Assembly: GCF_016461785.1 (NCBI RefSeq)
Contig: NZ_JAEMUH010000022.1
Coordinates: 1 to 45,160 of the forward strand
Length of the DNA stretch: 45,160 bases
Direction: 5' to 3'
From: Marinomonas ostreistagni
GTDB taxonomy: Bacteria > Pseudomonadota > Gammaproteobacteria > Pseudomonadales > Marinomonadaceae
This document shows, piece after piece, positions 44,273 through 45,160 of this stretch. Positions within the stretch are counted from its first letter, which is position 1, and every line of letters begins with the position of its first letter. A program made the translations under genes and the position numbers. The notes under the pieces were generated by a model, which saw only the letters and a program-made list of their open reading frames with translations, ran no database searches and had not been told where the DNA came from.

Positions 44273-45148
44273 ATGGCTAAGGTAGAAGCGGCGTATCGTG
44301 CGGGCAAAGGCTCAAAGTTAGAAATTAATATAGCATTTTATGACAGCCTTGTTGAAGGCAGGGCAAATCGCACTCTTATTGAAACGGTAACGGTCCCAAT
44401 GCGTGAAGGTATGGCATGGGAAGTGCCTGCTGGTCATGTTTTTCGAATTCTCGTACCGGAAGGTCCTCAGGTTGGGGATTTTAATATGTGGAATCGCCAT
44501 GATCCACGAGAAAGAATGTGGGCATCTCGCACACGTCAAATACAGCGTGCTCATATTAGTACGCATGATCGAATTTGGTCGACGTTACCGTTTCTGCGTC
44601 CAATGGTGACGATTATCGACGATACGCTAGCATCCTATGGTGAAGATGAGCAGGGTGGTCGAGTCCACGATTTATTAGGGACTCGCTGTGATCCTTATGT
44701 GAATCATTTACTGACAGGGGAAGACTTTGATCATCACTGTCACTCAAACCTGGTTCGAGCGGTATTGCCATACGGACTGACTGAATTTGATGTGCATGAT
44801 GTGTTGAATGTATTTCAATGCACAGGCTTAAATGAAGATGATCAATATTTCATGAAAGCTTGTCCTGCTCAAAAAGGGGATTATTTAGAGTTCTTTGCAG
44901 AGATAGATCTGTTGTGTGCTTTGTCTTGTTGCCCGGGAGGGGATTTGTCGGTTGATCTATGGGGACCTGAAGCACAGGATCCGCTATCCACTTGTCACTC
45001 TTTGGAAGTAGAAATCTATAAGCTAGAGGAGAAAGCCTTGGAGAATTGGCAGCCCCCTGTTTCTCCTAACTATCAAGGTCAACATGGGCTACAAAAGCCA
45101 GTAATAGATTGGAGTGCTGAGAAACAGAAGCTTCAAAGCAAAGGCTAG
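44273..45148 (+). CDS. DUF1989 urea carboxylase-associated family protein
   Basis: Related to the UAAP proteins encoded with urea carboxylase, whose role in guanidine or urea metabolism is not settled. Typical blocks are VPEGPQVGDFNMWN, ERMWASRTRQIQRAHIS, GTRCDPYVN, the His-rich DHHCHSNLVRA (possible metal site), DVLNVFQCTGL and a CPAQKGDYLEFFAEIDLLCALSCCPGGD segment with several Cys. Two ATGs are adjacent (44270 and 44273); AGGAG at 44261-44265 is better spaced for the second. Length is about 291. No urea carboxylase or allophanate hydrolase gene is within the window, but it ends 12 bases later, so they could follow. Confidence 0.85.
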   Translation: MAKVEAAYRAGKGSKLEINIAFYDSLVEGRANRTLIETVTVPMREGMAWEVPAGHVFRILVPEGPQVGDFNMWNRHDPRERMWASRTRQIQRAHISTHDRIWSTLPFLRPMVTIIDDTLASYGEDEQGGRVHDLLGTRCDPYVNHLLTGEDFDHHCHSNLVRAVLPYGLTEFDVHDVLNVFQCTGLNEDDQYFMKACPAQKGDYLEFFAEIDLLCALSCCPGGDLSVDLWGPEAQDPLSTCHSLEVEIYKLEEKALENWQPPVSPNYQGQHGLQKPVIDWSAEKQKLQSKG

Positions 45149-45160
45149 CTTCGCTATGTG

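Overview
This 45-kb window looks like the chromosome of a marine, motile gammaproteobacterium, most like the Oceanospirillales / Marinomonas group. That placement is an inference from gene content, typical gammaproteobacterial versions of HrpB, GuaB, GuaA, XseA, SfsA, Kbl and Tdh, and moderate base composition; no rRNA or database comparison was available. No tRNA, rRNA, CRISPR array, insertion sequence or phage gene was seen.

Layout. (1) 1-5.7 kb: a flagellin, a small secreted subtilisin-like protein, a choline/aminoglycoside-kinase-like phosphotransferase and the helicase HrpB. (2) 5.8-14.8 kb: a sugar-sensing and uptake block made of an OmpR-type regulator, a hybrid histidine kinase, a fructose/ribose-type ABC transporter (binding protein, permease, single-domain ATPase), a second orphan sugar-binding protein, an auxin-efflux-carrier-type permease and a very short MscS channel. 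(3) 14.9-19.8 kb: a 91-residue protein with a palindromic upstream region, a one-domain voltage-gated cation channel, an Lrp regulator divergent from a DMT exporter, a conspicuously AT-rich islet (17.7-18.9 kb) with a truncated kinase-like gene and a small membrane protein, and a second DMT exporter. (4) 19.9-24.5 kb: housekeeping xseA, guaB and guaA. (5) 24.5-39.3 kb: an aromatic catabolism region. (6) 39.3-45.1 kb: the threonine degradation pair kbl-tdh with a divergent LysR gene, sfsA, another LysR gene and a DUF1989 (urea carboxylase-associated) protein.

The aromatic region is the centrepiece. Two gene sets diverge around a CatM/BenM-like LysR regulator. Minus-strand genes encode catechol 2,3-dioxygenase, 4-oxalocrotonate tautomerase, 2-oxopent-4-enoate hydratase, acylating acetaldehyde dehydrogenase, 4-hydroxy-2-oxovalerate aldolase and 4-oxalocrotonate decarboxylase. 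Plus-strand genes encode a complete LivJGFHM-type ABC importer with a Tat-type binding protein, an XylT-like [2Fe-2S] ferredoxin that would keep the dioxygenase iron reduced, and 2-hydroxymuconic semialdehyde dehydrogenase. Together they take catechol to pyruvate and acetyl-CoA by the dehydrogenase branch only: there is no semialdehyde hydrolase and no multicomponent ring hydroxylase. A flavin monooxygenase with its own divergent LysR gene sits next to the block and could supply a catechol, but that is unproven. A perfect ATAC-N7-GTAT box lies in front of the regulator, and a near copy lies upstream of the dioxygenase.
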